In this document: positions 26,354-35,275 of the stretch, one piece after another
Position numbering within the stretch: the first letter of the stretch is position 1
Layout of the letters: the number at the start of each line of letters is the position of its first letter
NCBI RefSeq assembly: GCF_964036595.1
Contig: NZ_OZ038523.1
Span: forward strand, 3,602,501-3,666,500
Origin: Tenacibaculum sp. 190524A05c
GTDB lineage: Bacteria > Bacteroidota > Bacteroidia > Flavobacteriales > Flavobacteriaceae
DNA length: 64,000 bases
Direction: 5' to 3'
Notes under the pieces: model-generated
Databases searched by the model: none
What the model saw: only the letters and a program-made list of their open reading frames with translations
What the model was told of the DNA's origin: nothing
Position numbers and translations under genes: made by a program

Positions 26354-27040
26354 CTAGGTATAAATAATATTTAGTAGGATTATTCTTTTGATTAAGAAAT
26401 TATCCAGTTTGATGTTTTCTCTGGTTAAAATAATCGAAAGAGTACTAGGATGTCTTAAATCACCTGTGTTTTCTATGAATTCTATATATTTCTTAAGAAA
26501 TTGTGATTTTATTTTTACTCCTTTAAGTGCTTTTAGGTATTTGCCCGTTAAGTTAGCTTGCAAACTATTCTTAGCGAATAAAAGTGTTTCATTAAGACTC
26601 TTTTTATTGTCATTAAAGTAAAACTCGGCATGAGTATTTATAATTCTTCCATTTGGATTTAGGCATTTGTAGCTTGCAATTATTGCTTTTCCTTTATTTT
26701 TTTTTACACCATGTCTAGAATTACCTAGAAAAACCGTGTCCGTAAGACAATATATTTGTCTTTTTAGGACACTATTATCAAAAGTGTTTTTCATTTTCGT
26801 AGAAAGCAACTCTTTTGGTAATAATTTTTCTTCTGAAACTTCAGTAATTAATTTGTAATAAGCATCTTGTAAAGAAACGCTAGGGTATCTTTTCTTTAGT
26901 ATATTTTCTTCAAAGTCTTGGAGTAAAAAGTTTAATGTTTTTACATTTTGTTTTCCTAAAATTTCTTCAAATTCTTTTTGTTGAGAATGTATTGTGAGTG
27001 CACAAAATAGAAGTACAATACAAAGTTTAATTTTTCTCAT
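26354..27040 (-). CDS. Secreted protein of unknown function
   Basis: A protein of 228 residues with a signal peptide (1-19, ending IHSQ). The mature part is largely helical with the segment VKTLNFLLQDFEENIL (about 33-48) and two cysteines in the middle (about 97 and 126). No known motif was found. The C-terminus is hydrophobic and very basic (LIKRIILLNIIYT), which is odd for a secreted protein and could mean membrane association. Reading frame credible from length and signal peptide. Confidence 0.62.
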   Translation of the reverse strand: MRKIKLCIVLLFCALTIHSQQKEFEEILGKQNVKTLNFLLQDFEENILKKRYPSVSLQDAYYKLITEVSEEKLLPKELLSTKMKNTFDNSVLKRQIYCLTDTVFLGNSRHGVKKNKGKAIIASYKCLNPNGRIINTHAEFYFNDNKKSLNETLLFAKNSLQANLTGKYLKALKGVKIKSQFLKKYIEFIENTGDLRHPSTLSIILTRENIKLDNFLIKRIILLNIIYT

Positions 27041-27123
27041 AGCATTTTTTTAATATCCTATCTAGTCCTTTGTCTAAATAGAATTGTCTGTTGATAAATT
27101 AAAAATAATTTTTTTCGAATGTA

Positions 27124-27828
27124 TTATTTAATTTCTAATTTTTGAATTAAATCAACATTATATAGTTCAATTTCAGTTAAAAATTTTGTTACATTGATAT
27201 GCTCAGAACGATACCAATCTTGTTTTTTAAAATACTTTTCCATAGCGCCACCTTTTTTAAAAGTAAATCCATATCGAGCAAAAATTTCATTTCTCATGAG
27301 TTTTAGATCTTGGGGACTCATATCTTTCAGTTCTTGAAGAGTTAGTTTTCTAATCGAAGCTTTTGTGTATTTTCCATAGTAAATATGCTCGAACTTAAGA
27401 GGAGATTTAACTCCAAATTCGAACTCGCTATCTTCAATCCAACCTGTCCAAGGATTCTCAATTTTCAGACCTTTTACATACTTGCCAGAGTCGGATTTGT
27501 ATTTCATAAACCAACCTGAATGTTGATCGCTGGTTAACTTTCCATTTTTTCCGATAGTAATATTGGTAAGTGTAATATATTTATATTTCCATTGAGGTGC
27601 GTTTTCTGCCCAATAGCCCATTTTAACTTGACCTATGATACAATCTTTTGAGAAGAATAATATAAAATCTGATTCACTTTCACTTTCACCAAAATGATAA
27701 TTTCCCGAATATTCAATTTCAAATTTTGGAATCCATGGAGATAATTTAGAGGAATCAATTTCTTGTCCGCCTATGTATTGTCCTAAAGCGAAATGCGATA
27801 CGAAAAACATAAAGAATACTATTCTCAT
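27124..27828 (-). CDS. YARHG domain protein, secreted
   Basis: A protein of 234 residues with a signal peptide (about 1-16). The C-terminal domain (about 167-232) has LMRNEIFARYGFTFKKG and YFKKQDWYRS, the YARHG signature, which is a predicted extracellular peptidoglycan- or ligand-binding domain. The N-terminal half contains lone strands with WAENAPQWKYKYITLTN and no catalytic motif. It lies 22 bp after the Old Yellow Enzyme gene and probably shares its transcript, together with the esterase-TPR gene. The functional link is unclear. Confidence 0.8.
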   Translation of the reverse strand: MRIVFFMFFVSHFALGQYIGGQEIDSSKLSPWIPKFEIEYSGNYHFGESESESDFILFFSKDCIIGQVKMGYWAENAPQWKYKYITLTNITIGKNGKLTSDQHSGWFMKYKSDSGKYVKGLKIENPWTGWIEDSEFEFGVKSPLKFEHIYYGKYTKASIRKLTLQELKDMSPQDLKLMRNEIFARYGFTFKKGGAMEKYFKKQDWYRSEHINVTKFLTEIELYNVDLIQKLEIK

Positions 27829-27850
27829 AGGGTTAATTTTTTAAATTAAA

Positions 27851-28933
27851 TTATTTTGTTTCAACAAAATCTGGCCATCTTTTCATGTATGTTATAAACT
27901 TTTCACCTAAACCTTCTTTTTTCAAATAGTCTTCAGTAACCGGAGTATCTTTAGCTATAAAGTTTTCATCCTGAATTACACGTTCCGGAAAATCATGATG
28001 AAGAATTCCTGAGCGCCCGATAGTAACAAAATCTACTCCCGCTTTGATCATGTTTTGAACATCATCTCCGTTTCTAATTTTTCCAGCCACAGTTAATTTT
28101 ACATTTTTAAAATCAATAGATGTAAAATGACCAAGTAATGATTGATTTTGATGTTCTTTTTCCTCAGGTAGTTTATACACATCCCAAAGTGAAATGTCTA
28201 AAAAGTCAATTTTAGATTCCGCAATTAATTGCTCACAAATCTGTTTTACTTCAGAAAGCTCAAGACCAAAACGTTCTGGTGAGAGTCTAACTCCTAATAG
28301 AAATTTATTGCCACAAGTAGCTCTTATTCCATCAATAATTTCGAATAAAATTCGTGCTCTGTTTTCTAAACTTCCTCCATATTTATCGGATCTTTTATTA
28401 ATAGTTGTACTTAAAAACTGAGTGATAATATAGCCATGAGCTCCATGAACTTCAACTCCGTCATAACCGCTTTTTTGAGCTCGTTGTGCAGCAGCAATAA
28501 AATCATTTTTCAATTGCTTAATTTCTTCTAAAGAAAGTTCTCTAGCTCCGTACTTTTCGTTTTGAGAAGGACAAAGTGGTGCTTCACCAATTAACTCTTT
28601 AGGAGATCTCATTCCAGCGTGATGAATTTGAACAACAGCAAGACTTCCATGAGATTTAATTTCTTGACTTAATCTTTTATGGCCTTCAATGTGTTCATCA
28701 GAAAAAATACCTAATTGACCAGGGAATCCTTTTCCAGTGGCTTGCACATGTGAAGCACAAGTCATGACCAATCCAAATTGTCCTTTTGCTCTCATGGTTA
28801 ACCATCTGAATTCATCATCGGAAAGTTTTCCATCTTCATAACTTTGGGTATTGGTTAATGGAGCTAACATGAATTTGTTTTTCATGGCAAGTCCGCAAGA
28901 GAATTCAACAGGAGTTGTTAGTATTGTTTTCAT
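27851..28933 (-). CDS. NADH:flavin oxidoreductase, Old Yellow Enzyme family
   Basis: A protein of 360 residues, a single TIM-barrel of the FMN-dependent OYE family. Recognisable pieces are VVQIHHAGMRS (about 100-110), YDGVEVHGAHGYIITQFLS (about 155-173) with the substrate-binding His, RSDKYGGSLENRARI (about 178-192), GVRLSPERFG and VDFVTIGRSGILHHDFP. Length and motifs fit the NADPH dehydrogenase/2-enoate reductase subgroup; the physiological substrate, an activated alkene or quinone, cannot be told. It sits between an esterase-TPR gene (19 bp upstream) and the YARHG gene (22 bp downstream), so probably one operon. Confidence 0.92.
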   Translation of the reverse strand: MKTILTTPVEFSCGLAMKNKFMLAPLTNTQSYEDGKLSDDEFRWLTMRAKGQFGLVMTCASHVQATGKGFPGQLGIFSDEHIEGHKRLSQEIKSHGSLAVVQIHHAGMRSPKELIGEAPLCPSQNEKYGARELSLEEIKQLKNDFIAAAQRAQKSGYDGVEVHGAHGYIITQFLSTTINKRSDKYGGSLENRARILFEIIDGIRATCGNKFLLGVRLSPERFGLELSEVKQICEQLIAESKIDFLDISLWDVYKLPEEKEHQNQSLLGHFTSIDFKNVKLTVAGKIRNGDDVQNMIKAGVDFVTIGRSGILHHDFPERVIQDENFIAKDTPVTEDYLKKEGLGEKFITYMKRWPDFVETK

Positions 28934-28952
28934 GTAGTTTTGGTAACTATTT

Positions 28953-30152
28953 TTATTTTTTTAAGTCCGCAATAGCCGCTTTGTACTTTTTTGAACTGTT
29001 ACTATTTTCTGATACTGCAAAATTATATGCTTTTTCTAAATATTCCTTGGCTTTATTTGTTTGATTGTTTTCTCTAAAGGCTATTCCTAAATAGTAGTTG
29101 GCTAAATGTGAAGTAGGGTAGAGTTCAGTCCAATATTGAAAAATTTCAATGGCTTCTTTTGGCTCTTTTCGTGCTAATCTTCGACCAACATTTTTAAGAC
29201 AACTCATACTATATAATCTATCTGCATTTGGATAAGTTTCAAAACCATATTCATCCGAGAGTTTTTTATAAAAAGCTAGAATGTTTTCTTTGGCAGATCC
29301 TTCTTTTTCAATTAGCTCTAGATAATCAATCATCCATTTTTTCTTCGGAAAGATAAATTCAAAAGCGTTTATTAATCCAGGTAAAATAACATCGGTATGA
29401 CCTTCTCCTTCTATTATTTCCGCTTTTATGTGAATATTTAGATTGTTGAATTTAGAGAGTTTCGAATTAAAATCTTCAATGTTTTTGGTAATGAAAGGTT
29501 GAGATTCTGTGTCTTTACCTCCTGAAACTACATATAGATAGTTGTGCTTCAATCTAGATTTTTCATATAATGCTTCAAGATTATCAATAAGTCGTTCATC
29601 TTTCTTATAGCCATCTCCGATAATATTTCCCGCGGCAAAACAGATATAAGCTTGAAACAAGTTGGGTTTGTGCAATAAAGTATGTAATCCGATTATTGAT
29701 GATGGAGAAAAGCCAATTAGAGTTTTAAAACTATTTACACGATATTTTTTCTCTATTAAAGGTAACAGGTCATATTCTAGAAATTGAACAAACTTCTCTT
29801 GATTATCGCCATAATTATATTTTCTATTTCGATTATTACTATACAAGTTTGGAGCAAAATAACTTCTATGTTTTTCTCCAGGACTCATTGAAATTACAAT
29901 AGATTCTGGCATTCGTGAAGTACTACTTATTTGATTTACAATTGCACTGGTAGTGTTGAATAACAAACCTTTATCTAGAATTAAAATGATTGGATATTTC
30001 TTTGTTGATTTATGGTAGTCCTTGGGTAAGGCAATATGTAACGTTCTGGTTTCATCAATATGTTTTGAATCTATATCTAAATGCTCAATTTTTGTTTGAG
30101 CTCCAAGAGCATTGAAAACTAGAAATAGTACTATTAATATTTTAGGTCTCAT
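28953..30152 (-). CDS. Secreted esterase (esterase-D fold) with C-terminal TPRs
   Basis: A protein of 399 residues from the ATG at 30152; a start 10 codons earlier is possible but lacks the basic signal-peptide beginning MRPKILIVLF. An esterase domain follows (YPIILILDKGLLFN, then ESIVISMSPGEKHRSYF), with the elbow TLIGFSPSSIIGLH in which Ser149 is the nucleophile and a His in EGEGHTDV. TPR-like helices fill about 310-395 (NKAKEYLEKAYNFAVS). Same architecture as the gene at 21989, which has lost the Ser. It heads the transcript with the flavin oxidoreductase. Substrate unknown; ferric-siderophore esterases share the fold. Confidence 0.83.
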   Translation of the reverse strand: MRPKILIVLFLVFNALGAQTKIEHLDIDSKHIDETRTLHIALPKDYHKSTKKYPIILILDKGLLFNTTSAIVNQISSTSRMPESIVISMSPGEKHRSYFAPNLYSNNRNRKYNYGDNQEKFVQFLEYDLLPLIEKKYRVNSFKTLIGFSPSSIIGLHTLLHKPNLFQAYICFAAGNIIGDGYKKDERLIDNLEALYEKSRLKHNYLYVVSGGKDTESQPFITKNIEDFNSKLSKFNNLNIHIKAEIIEGEGHTDVILPGLINAFEFIFPKKKWMIDYLELIEKEGSAKENILAFYKKLSDEYGFETYPNADRLYSMSCLKNVGRRLARKEPKEAIEIFQYWTELYPTSHLANYYLGIAFRENNQTNKAKEYLEKAYNFAVSENSNSSKKYKAAIADLKK

Positions 30153-30200
30153 TATTTTAGTTGTTGTTATTGTTGAACTCATTTGAAAATGACGTCTGAA

Positions 30201-30641
30201 TTAATCTTCACCTAAGATGAAGGATTTGAAAATGTATTTCCAAGGCATAAAAATGATTGGAATAAGTATCAAAATAAATATTTGCGACCAATCGAGAGCT
30301 TCACTATTTGCAAGTGTTCCGTTTTGCCACATCGGATAAGCAACAAATACTAACCATAGCGCTTTATAAAAAATCATAAATATCATAATTGGTAACATTT
30401 TAAGCGTATGAAAAATACCAATTCCAGATAGTGTAGTGTAAGCCGCAATTGAGCACCAAGCAACTGCAATTTCTGGATTCCATTCGCCTTTATGAGTTAG
30501 AAGTTCTGCCCAAGCATCACTAGAAGCAAAAACAAACATGAGTAAAAAGAAGAGTTTGAGAACGTAAATTTGTATTGGTCTAATACCTTTATGTTCATCA
30601 GACGGACGAAACAAATATTTGATAAATTTTAGTAGTTTCAT
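30201..30641 (-). CDS. Four-helix membrane protein of unknown function
   Basis: A protein of 146 residues with four hydrophobic segments (about 27-45, 58-75, 82-100 and 120-140) after a basic cytoplasmic start (LLKFIKYLFRPSDEHKG). Segment text such as LLMFVFASSDAWAELL and IFMIFYKALWLVF matches small integral membrane proteins found near oxidoreductases in Bacteroidota, but I do not recognise the family. It lies 19 bp after the Crp/Fnr-proximal gap, on the same strand as the esterase operon. Confidence 0.7.
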   Translation of the reverse strand: MKLLKFIKYLFRPSDEHKGIRPIQIYVLKLFFLLMFVFASSDAWAELLTHKGEWNPEIAVAWCSIAAYTTLSGIGIFHTLKMLPIMIFMIFYKALWLVFVAYPMWQNGTLANSEALDWSQIFILILIPIIFMPWKYIFKSFILGED

Positions 30642-30714
30642 GTGAATTATATGTGTTTGCGCAAAGGTCTATCTTTACAAAAAAGCTACACTTCACATTT
30701 GTGAAGAAATCAAA

Positions 30715-31332
30715 TTAAGATAGTTCTTGTCTAATTCTACTTAAACTTCCAGGGTTTAATCCTAAATACGAAGCGATGTAAATCAATGGAACATTCTGTA
30801 CAATTGAAGGATGCGCTTTCATTAGTTTGATATATCTTTCTTTACCCGACAATGTGGTAAAATCTATAATTCTTTGTTTGCTAGATTCTAAATGGAAATG
30901 CAATACTTTTTCGGTATACTCTTGAGAAGTTAAACCAATATGCGATGCTTTATCAACGTTCTTTTTCGTAATACGAAGTAATTCACAATCTGTTATACAG
31001 TGTAAATTCTCGTTAGATACAGTTTGATTAATAAAGTGATAATAGGAAGTAAAGAAGCGAGGTCCGCTATTAATATCTGTTGTTACTTCATTACCATTTT
31101 CATCATGATGAAAATTACGCATGTGACCTGAAACTATAAAGTTATGGTATTTATGAACAGTTCCTTCTTGTTCAATAATAGTTCCTTTTTTCACAAAAAC
31201 AGGCTCGAATATTTTTTTACATTCTTCTTGATCCCTTTCTGGAATATCAACAAGATGTCTTACATAATCGAAGAACGATTGAAAAAGAGAATTAACTTGT
31301 TGTTCTGATGTTATAGTTTCAAGATTTTTCAT
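30715..31332 (-). CDS. Crp/Fnr-family transcriptional regulator
   Basis: A protein of 205 residues: cyclic-nucleotide-binding-like beta barrel (about 30-130, with FVKKGTIIEQEGTVHKYHNFIVSG) and a C-terminal winged helix (about 155-203, with IYIASYLGLNPGSLSRIRQEL). The shortened C-terminal HTH is typical of the Bacteroidota subgroup that binds no known ligand. There is no Cys set for an iron-sulfur cluster. It lies just upstream of the four-helix membrane protein gene at 30201 and just downstream of the DinB gene, all on the minus strand. Confidence 0.88.
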   Translation of the reverse strand: MKNLETITSEQQVNSLFQSFFDYVRHLVDIPERDQEECKKIFEPVFVKKGTIIEQEGTVHKYHNFIVSGHMRNFHHDENGNEVTTDINSGPRFFTSYYHFINQTVSNENLHCITDCELLRITKKNVDKASHIGLTSQEYTEKVLHFHLESSKQRIIDFTTLSGKERYIKLMKAHPSIVQNVPLIYIASYLGLNPGSLSRIRQELS

Positions 31333-31379
31333 TCAAAGCTAAAGTTGAATTTAAATTGGATTACTCCGTCAAACTAATT

Positions 31380-31826
31380 TTATTCGTCTAGTAGTCTTCT
31401 ATGATAATTTACTTGTCCTAAATGATAGGTAAGGTGTTTGATTAAATGCACCATAAAAAACTCGATTGATTCCGGTTTAGAGAACTTTAAAATAGGATAC
31501 TCCTTTTTAAGGTCTGCTTCAGAAAGAGGACTAAGTGAACTTTTTATCATCTCCTTGGTTTCCTCAATACTTTTTATCAAGGTGTTTCGAGATACATTTT
31601 GCTGAGAAAATTCTAATTCTCTATTTCTTACATAACCTGTTTTACCAACTTCTTTGCCCACAAAAGTGTGTAAGTTTCCAACTAAGTGTAGACTTAAATT
31701 TCCTGCTGAATTGGTGATGTTTTTTTCTAATTTCCAGATATTTTCTTCGTTGATATACAATTCTAATTCAGAAATTAGAGCGTTTAATTCATTTTCAAAA
31801 AATGTTATTAATTCTGATGCAGTCAT
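31380..31826 (-). CDS. DinB-like protein (DUF1572 type)
   Basis: A protein of 148 residues. The signature LSLHLVGNLHTFVG (about 45-58) and FFMVHLIKHLTYHLGQVNYHRRL (about 122-144) gives the metal-binding histidines of the DinB fold. Related proteins are bacillithiol-S-transferase-like; the natural reaction here is unknown. It shares strand and a short gap with the Crp/Fnr regulator at 30715. It is a second member of this fold in the window, with low similarity to the one at 17843. Confidence 0.82.
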   Translation of the reverse strand: MTASELITFFENELNALISELELYINEENIWKLEKNITNSAGNLSLHLVGNLHTFVGKEVGKTGYVRNRELEFSQQNVSRNTLIKSIEETKEMIKSSLSPLSEADLKKEYPILKFSKPESIEFFMVHLIKHLTYHLGQVNYHRRLLDE

Positions 31827-31982
31827 GAGTAAGGTTTATCAATGTATTAAGATACTCTTTTTAAAATAGAGTAAACTGACTTCGAAATTGGCGAATTTTT
31901 AAAAGACAAGTTGGATTTAACTTTATAAATATTTGTTAATTAAAGTTAAATTAGATTTTTAGCATAGAAAGTCTTGGTAAGG

Positions 31983-32516
31983 TTAAATCTTGCTCTTGAC
32001 AAAATCGATTAACTTAGAAAAATTTTCTTTCCCAATTTCGTTTTCACCAATCGCCATAATATTTGCTTCCTCTTGATTTAAGACTAAAAGTAAATTTGAA
32101 TCGATTATTTTAAACTTTTTGAAATCTTTCCAGTCCGTCTCTGTTTTTGTGTCATTATAGATGTAAATAATAGTATCGTCATTAAATTCGAAAATACCTG
32201 TTGTTGAATCAAATTCGCCTTCGTTAATTTGTTGTCTCACATTTTCGAAGCTTTCGTTTTTAAGTTTATAATACAATTGAAACCTTAAATATGCTTTTAT
32301 AATGAAAACGAAACCTAATACAATGAAGACGTTTCCTAAATAGGACTTATCCATTAAAATTAGAATTCCAATTAATGTAGAAATTAAACCTACTAATAGT
32401 GTTTCTCTACCTTCTTTAAAGTATTTTTTATAAGCTAAAGGTAGGATTAACTTTACTTGATGTAAGTAAATGTCTCGGTTAAATGGAATTGTAAATCTCA
32501 ATTGAATAGGTTTCAC
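31983..32516 (-). CDS. YcxB-like protein
   Basis: A protein of 177 residues. The pattern with a beta start (LRFTIPFNRDIYLHQVKLIL), two adjacent membrane helices (about 37-78, TLLVGLISTLIGILILM and VFIVLGFVFIIKAYL) and a soluble domain with FDDTI-like and DWKDFKKFKIIDSNLLLVLN text fits the YcxB family. Function unknown; a PH-like fold for the soluble part is plausible. The 5' flank carries no obvious promoter. Cotranscription with the next gene downstream is unlikely because the gap is about 150 bp. Confidence 0.72.
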   Translation of the reverse strand: MKPIQLRFTIPFNRDIYLHQVKLILPLAYKKYFKEGRETLLVGLISTLIGILILMDKSYLGNVFIVLGFVFIIKAYLRFQLYYKLKNESFENVRQQINEGEFDSTTGIFEFNDDTIIYIYNDTKTETDWKDFKKFKIIDSNLLLVLNQEEANIMAIGENEIGKENFSKLIDFVKSKI

Positions 32517-32603
32517 GTAGCATTATTTTTTTAAGTAGAAATTTATTTATGAATATAATCTAAATCTAAGATTATTAATAAATAATGTTTAGCTAAGGTT
32601 ATT

Positions 32604-33053
32604 TTAATTAGTAGTTAATAACTTGGTAATGAATTTGTCATATTCGGGAAATTCAATGTTTTCGTTTTGAATTATGAATTGATCAATTTTTATCATTTTT
32701 TCAGCATTCAGAGATTGTCCTAAAAGCTCAAATGTTCCTATGATAGCTGATGCAAGTATGTGCGAAGGAACCGTGTCTACAGGAAATATTTTTATATCGA
32801 TTAGACTAATTTCAAAACATTGATCGGTTGTATTAATGGTTTTGAGTATATGATCAATTGCATCCATAATATAGCTTTTTATGGATTTCATATATGTTGT
32901 TTCTTCAAAATTAGAATTATGAGATGTCCAATCTTTCCATACACATTTATCTATCACTTTAGAAATTTTAGTACCACTGGTAAATTCTAATTCAACTCCA
33001 CCAAAACGCCCTCTACCATTTAATTGTTTTTTATAGAGATATTCTTTTTTCAT
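32604..33053 (-). CDS. Uncharacterised protein, possibly EF-G domain IV-like
   Basis: A protein of 149 residues without signal peptide. The N-terminal half is beta-rich (GRFGGVELEFTSGTKISKV) and is followed by a helix pair and the stretch FEISLIDIKIFPVDTVPSHIL (about 89-109) and a helix with IIGTFELLGQS. That order, with a Leu-Ile-Asp pair and a Val-Asp turn, recalls domain IV of elongation factor G and related ribosome-protection proteins, but only at pattern level. No GTPase motif exists, so it would be a stand-alone domain. Confidence in any function is low. Confidence 0.55.
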   Translation of the reverse strand: MKKEYLYKKQLNGRGRFGGVELEFTSGTKISKVIDKCVWKDWTSHNSNFEETTYMKSIKSYIMDAIDHILKTINTTDQCFEISLIDIKIFPVDTVPSHILASAIIGTFELLGQSLNAEKMIKIDQFIIQNENIEFPEYDKFITKLLTTN

Positions 33054-33113
33054 ATAGCTTGTAAAGATTTGGGATTAAAAGATAACAAGACAATTTAGAT
33101 TACTCATTTGTTT

Positions 33114-34421
33114 CTAGTTTTCTTTCCAGAACATACTTTTTAACTCAAATTTTTCTTCTGATGTATTCAGCTCAAACTCCAAAACATTTCCTTTAAAACA
33201 ATTTTGGTGTTCATCTTTCTCCAATCCCCAAGAAGTAAATGTGACAATATTTTTATCCGTAAAATCATAGTCAAAAGTAAAATAGTTGTCTTCAAGTTCT
33301 AATACACACTGCTCTGATTGATTTTTAATAAGGTTTTTAATTCCTTTTCCAAAGAGTTGGTTAAACTCAATTTTTTCGAAAGAATTTTCAGTGAATAAGA
33401 AAGAATTGATATCCTTTCCGTCACCGACAATATCATTGGTAATTATTAACGTTTTAGCCGATGTAAGTTGATATATTGATAATGTCCAGAAACCATCTAC
33501 AACTTGAATTCCTAAGGTGTTTGGTTTGATATATGTAATGTTATTAAACATTTTGGTTGAATCAACTAGAAAATTATTTTTTTCGATAAAGTCAACTGTT
33601 TTAATTCTATTTTCTTGAGTCCATTCCCAACTGGTCATGGTTTGTTTAGGTAAAAGTTTTAAGATGTCGAGTATTTTTTGATGCTTTAAATAGTCTATAG
33701 AAATAGTATCCGCGTGCTTTTTATTTTCTTTTTTAATTCGCGTTATCGTATTTGGAGGAATAAACTCCCATTCTTTAGTTTCATCTCCAATTATGAATTT
33801 ATGTTCATACTCTTGAATAATATTTCTTTTGTCTTCTGATTTGTAATGAAATGTTTTTGAGTCCGCTTCGTCAAAAATTTCATTATGCTTATAAACATGT
33901 TTTTTATCTGTTGCAAAAAAGAAAAATTCGGGTCCATCAATCACTTTAAAGGATTCTCCATCGGCATTAGGAATTAGTTCTCCCCTGAAGTACACATTTT
34001 TTCCATCTGAGGCATATTCTTTATTGAGGTATTTAAATTTTCTAGAATTTGCTTGATCCAATTTAATTTTGCTGAAATAACAAACTCCACAATCTTTATA
34101 ATCTAAACAGGTTATGTCAATTGGGTAATATACGTTGTTTTTGTCTTTAGCATATTTAGTTCCGGGCAGAACCTTAAAAGATGCAATATCAATTCCTTTT
34201 AAAGGTTTAATGTTACAAGCTATTTCTCCTCCGAAAATTGAATCTCCAATTCTAGTATAACCATCAATACTTGCGTTTTTTTGAAGAGCAATCCATTTTA
34301 TTTCATTTTTAGAATAAGCTATAGTTCTATCTACTATGTTAGTTCGTTCAAAATTCGATTTTGGATTTTTGCATGAAATCAAAAAAGTAGATAGAATCAA
34401 AGAGGTAACTAGTTTTTTCAT
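33114..34421 (-). CDS. DKNYY-domain lipoprotein
   Basis: A protein of 435 residues with a lipobox (TFLISCKN, Cys about 17). The DKNYY repeats can be read in the first half: DKNNVYYPIDITCL, SDGKNVYFRGELIPN and TDKKHVYKHNEIF, each preceded by a stretch that gives a value and followed by a residue pair. This family builds a small repetitive beta structure of unknown role. The second half is a different beta-rich domain without motif. It overlaps the next gene by 4 bp (34418-34421), indicating an operon with the EF-hand-like protein. Confidence 0.75.
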   Translation of the reverse strand: MKKLVTSLILSTFLISCKNPKSNFERTNIVDRTIAYSKNEIKWIALQKNASIDGYTRIGDSIFGGEIACNIKPLKGIDIASFKVLPGTKYAKDKNNVYYPIDITCLDYKDCGVCYFSKIKLDQANSRKFKYLNKEYASDGKNVYFRGELIPNADGESFKVIDGPEFFFFATDKKHVYKHNEIFDEADSKTFHYKSEDKRNIIQEYEHKFIIGDETKEWEFIPPNTITRIKKENKKHADTISIDYLKHQKILDILKLLPKQTMTSWEWTQENRIKTVDFIEKNNFLVDSTKMFNNITYIKPNTLGIQVVDGFWTLSIYQLTSAKTLIITNDIVGDGKDINSFLFTENSFEKIEFNQLFGKGIKNLIKNQSEQCVLELEDNYFTFDYDFTDKNIVTFTSWGLEKDEHQNCFKGNVLEFELNTSEEKFELKSMFWKEN

Positions 34422-34933
34422 TTACTTTTAATTATTGCTTTTACTTTAAACTGTTTTTGACCTTTGTCGGGCAATAACTCTTGTAAATTCTGGTTAAAAA
34501 TACTCTTTAAAAATTCCCAATCACTTACGTTCAAACTACCATTGCCGTTTTTGTCAAGATTATCTATTAAACTAATATTGCCTATTCGGTTAAAGTTCTC
34601 TCTGAATGTCATAAAATCTTTCCTCCATATAATAAGTCCGTAAGATCCTAATTGATAAGGCTTAATTTCAGGATGTTCATTCCACATTTTATCAGTCTCT
34701 TTTTCTGAGTATTTGAAAAAGTTAGCTTTAATGTTTCCAATACCAAAGAACATATGTTCTATTACTTCGTCAATTGAGGGCAGGTTAGTTTGTTCTATAT
34801 TTGTAGCTGCAAATGTGAAATTTTGAAGACTTTTATTTTTGTATACACTTGTACAGATAATAACCTTATATTTTCCATCATCAGTAAGAAATGCCAAAAC
34901 ATCTCCCTGGTTTATATCTTTAATTTTATTCAA
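34418..34933 (-). CDS. Unknown protein with one EF-hand-like motif
   Basis: A protein of 171 residues without signal peptide. DKNGNGSLNVSDWEFLKSIF (about 129-148) matches an EF-hand loop: acidic or Asn at positions 1, 3 and 5, Gly at 6, Leu at 8 and Asp at 12. A single such loop may bind calcium or may be only a short dockerin-like fragment. The first half (VLAFLTDDGKYKVIICTSV) is a beta domain of unknown type. Its stop codon overlaps the start of the DKNYY lipoprotein gene by 4 bp, so both are one transcript and may act together. Confidence 0.65.
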   Translation of the reverse strand: MNKIKDINQGDVLAFLTDDGKYKVIICTSVYKNKSLQNFTFAATNIEQTNLPSIDEVIEHMFFGIGNIKANFFKYSEKETDKMWNEHPEIKPYQLGSYGLIIWRKDFMTFRENFNRIGNISLIDNLDKNGNGSLNVSDWEFLKSIFNQNLQELLPDKGQKQFKVKAIIKSK

Positions 34934-34956
34934 TTTCTTTTTCTTAATCCGTTATT

Positions 34957-35148
34957 TTATTTTTCTCCTTTTTTTAATTTCAAATAATTAGAAACATTGA
35001 CCACAGCAACAATTAACCAGACGACTCTAACAATCCAGATATTAATAGATATACCAAATAAAGTATGTGGTTCAGTTTCTCCTAAATACCCAAGAAATAC
35101 CAATGCCGCGGCAATTCCTAGAAAAAGATTAAGGTTTTTAGTGTTCAT
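34957..35148 (-). CDS. Small two-helix membrane protein
   Basis: A protein of 63 residues: a hydrophobic segment near 8-23 (LFLGIAAALVFLGYLG), a short polar loop (ETEPHT) and a second segment near 32-54, then a basic tail (KLKKGEK). No family recognised. It lies 23 bp before the EF-hand-like protein gene on the same strand and may be the first gene of that transcript. The length and the inside-positive pattern make the frame believable. Confidence 0.6.
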   Translation of the reverse strand: MNTKNLNLFLGIAAALVFLGYLGETEPHTLFGISINIWIVRVVWLIVAVVNVSNYLKLKKGEK

Positions 35149-35203
35149 ATAATTTTTTTAAAGTGATAATGTAATATTCCGAGTTTTAATGCTTAACTAA
35201 GGT

Positions 35204-35238
35204 AATAAAAAAGTGCAAAACATATTTGTTCTGCACTT
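35204..35238 (-). terminator. Intrinsic terminator of the AhpD-like gene
   Basis: A 7-bp stem (AAGTGCA at 35211-35217, TGCACTT at 35232-35238) with an A-run on its left, which is a U-run in minus-strand RNA. It follows the stop of the AhpD-like gene at 35276. Confidence 0.7.
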
Positions 35239-35275
35239 GATAAGCCATCGACTAAAACTCTAACTTTTTAAGTAC

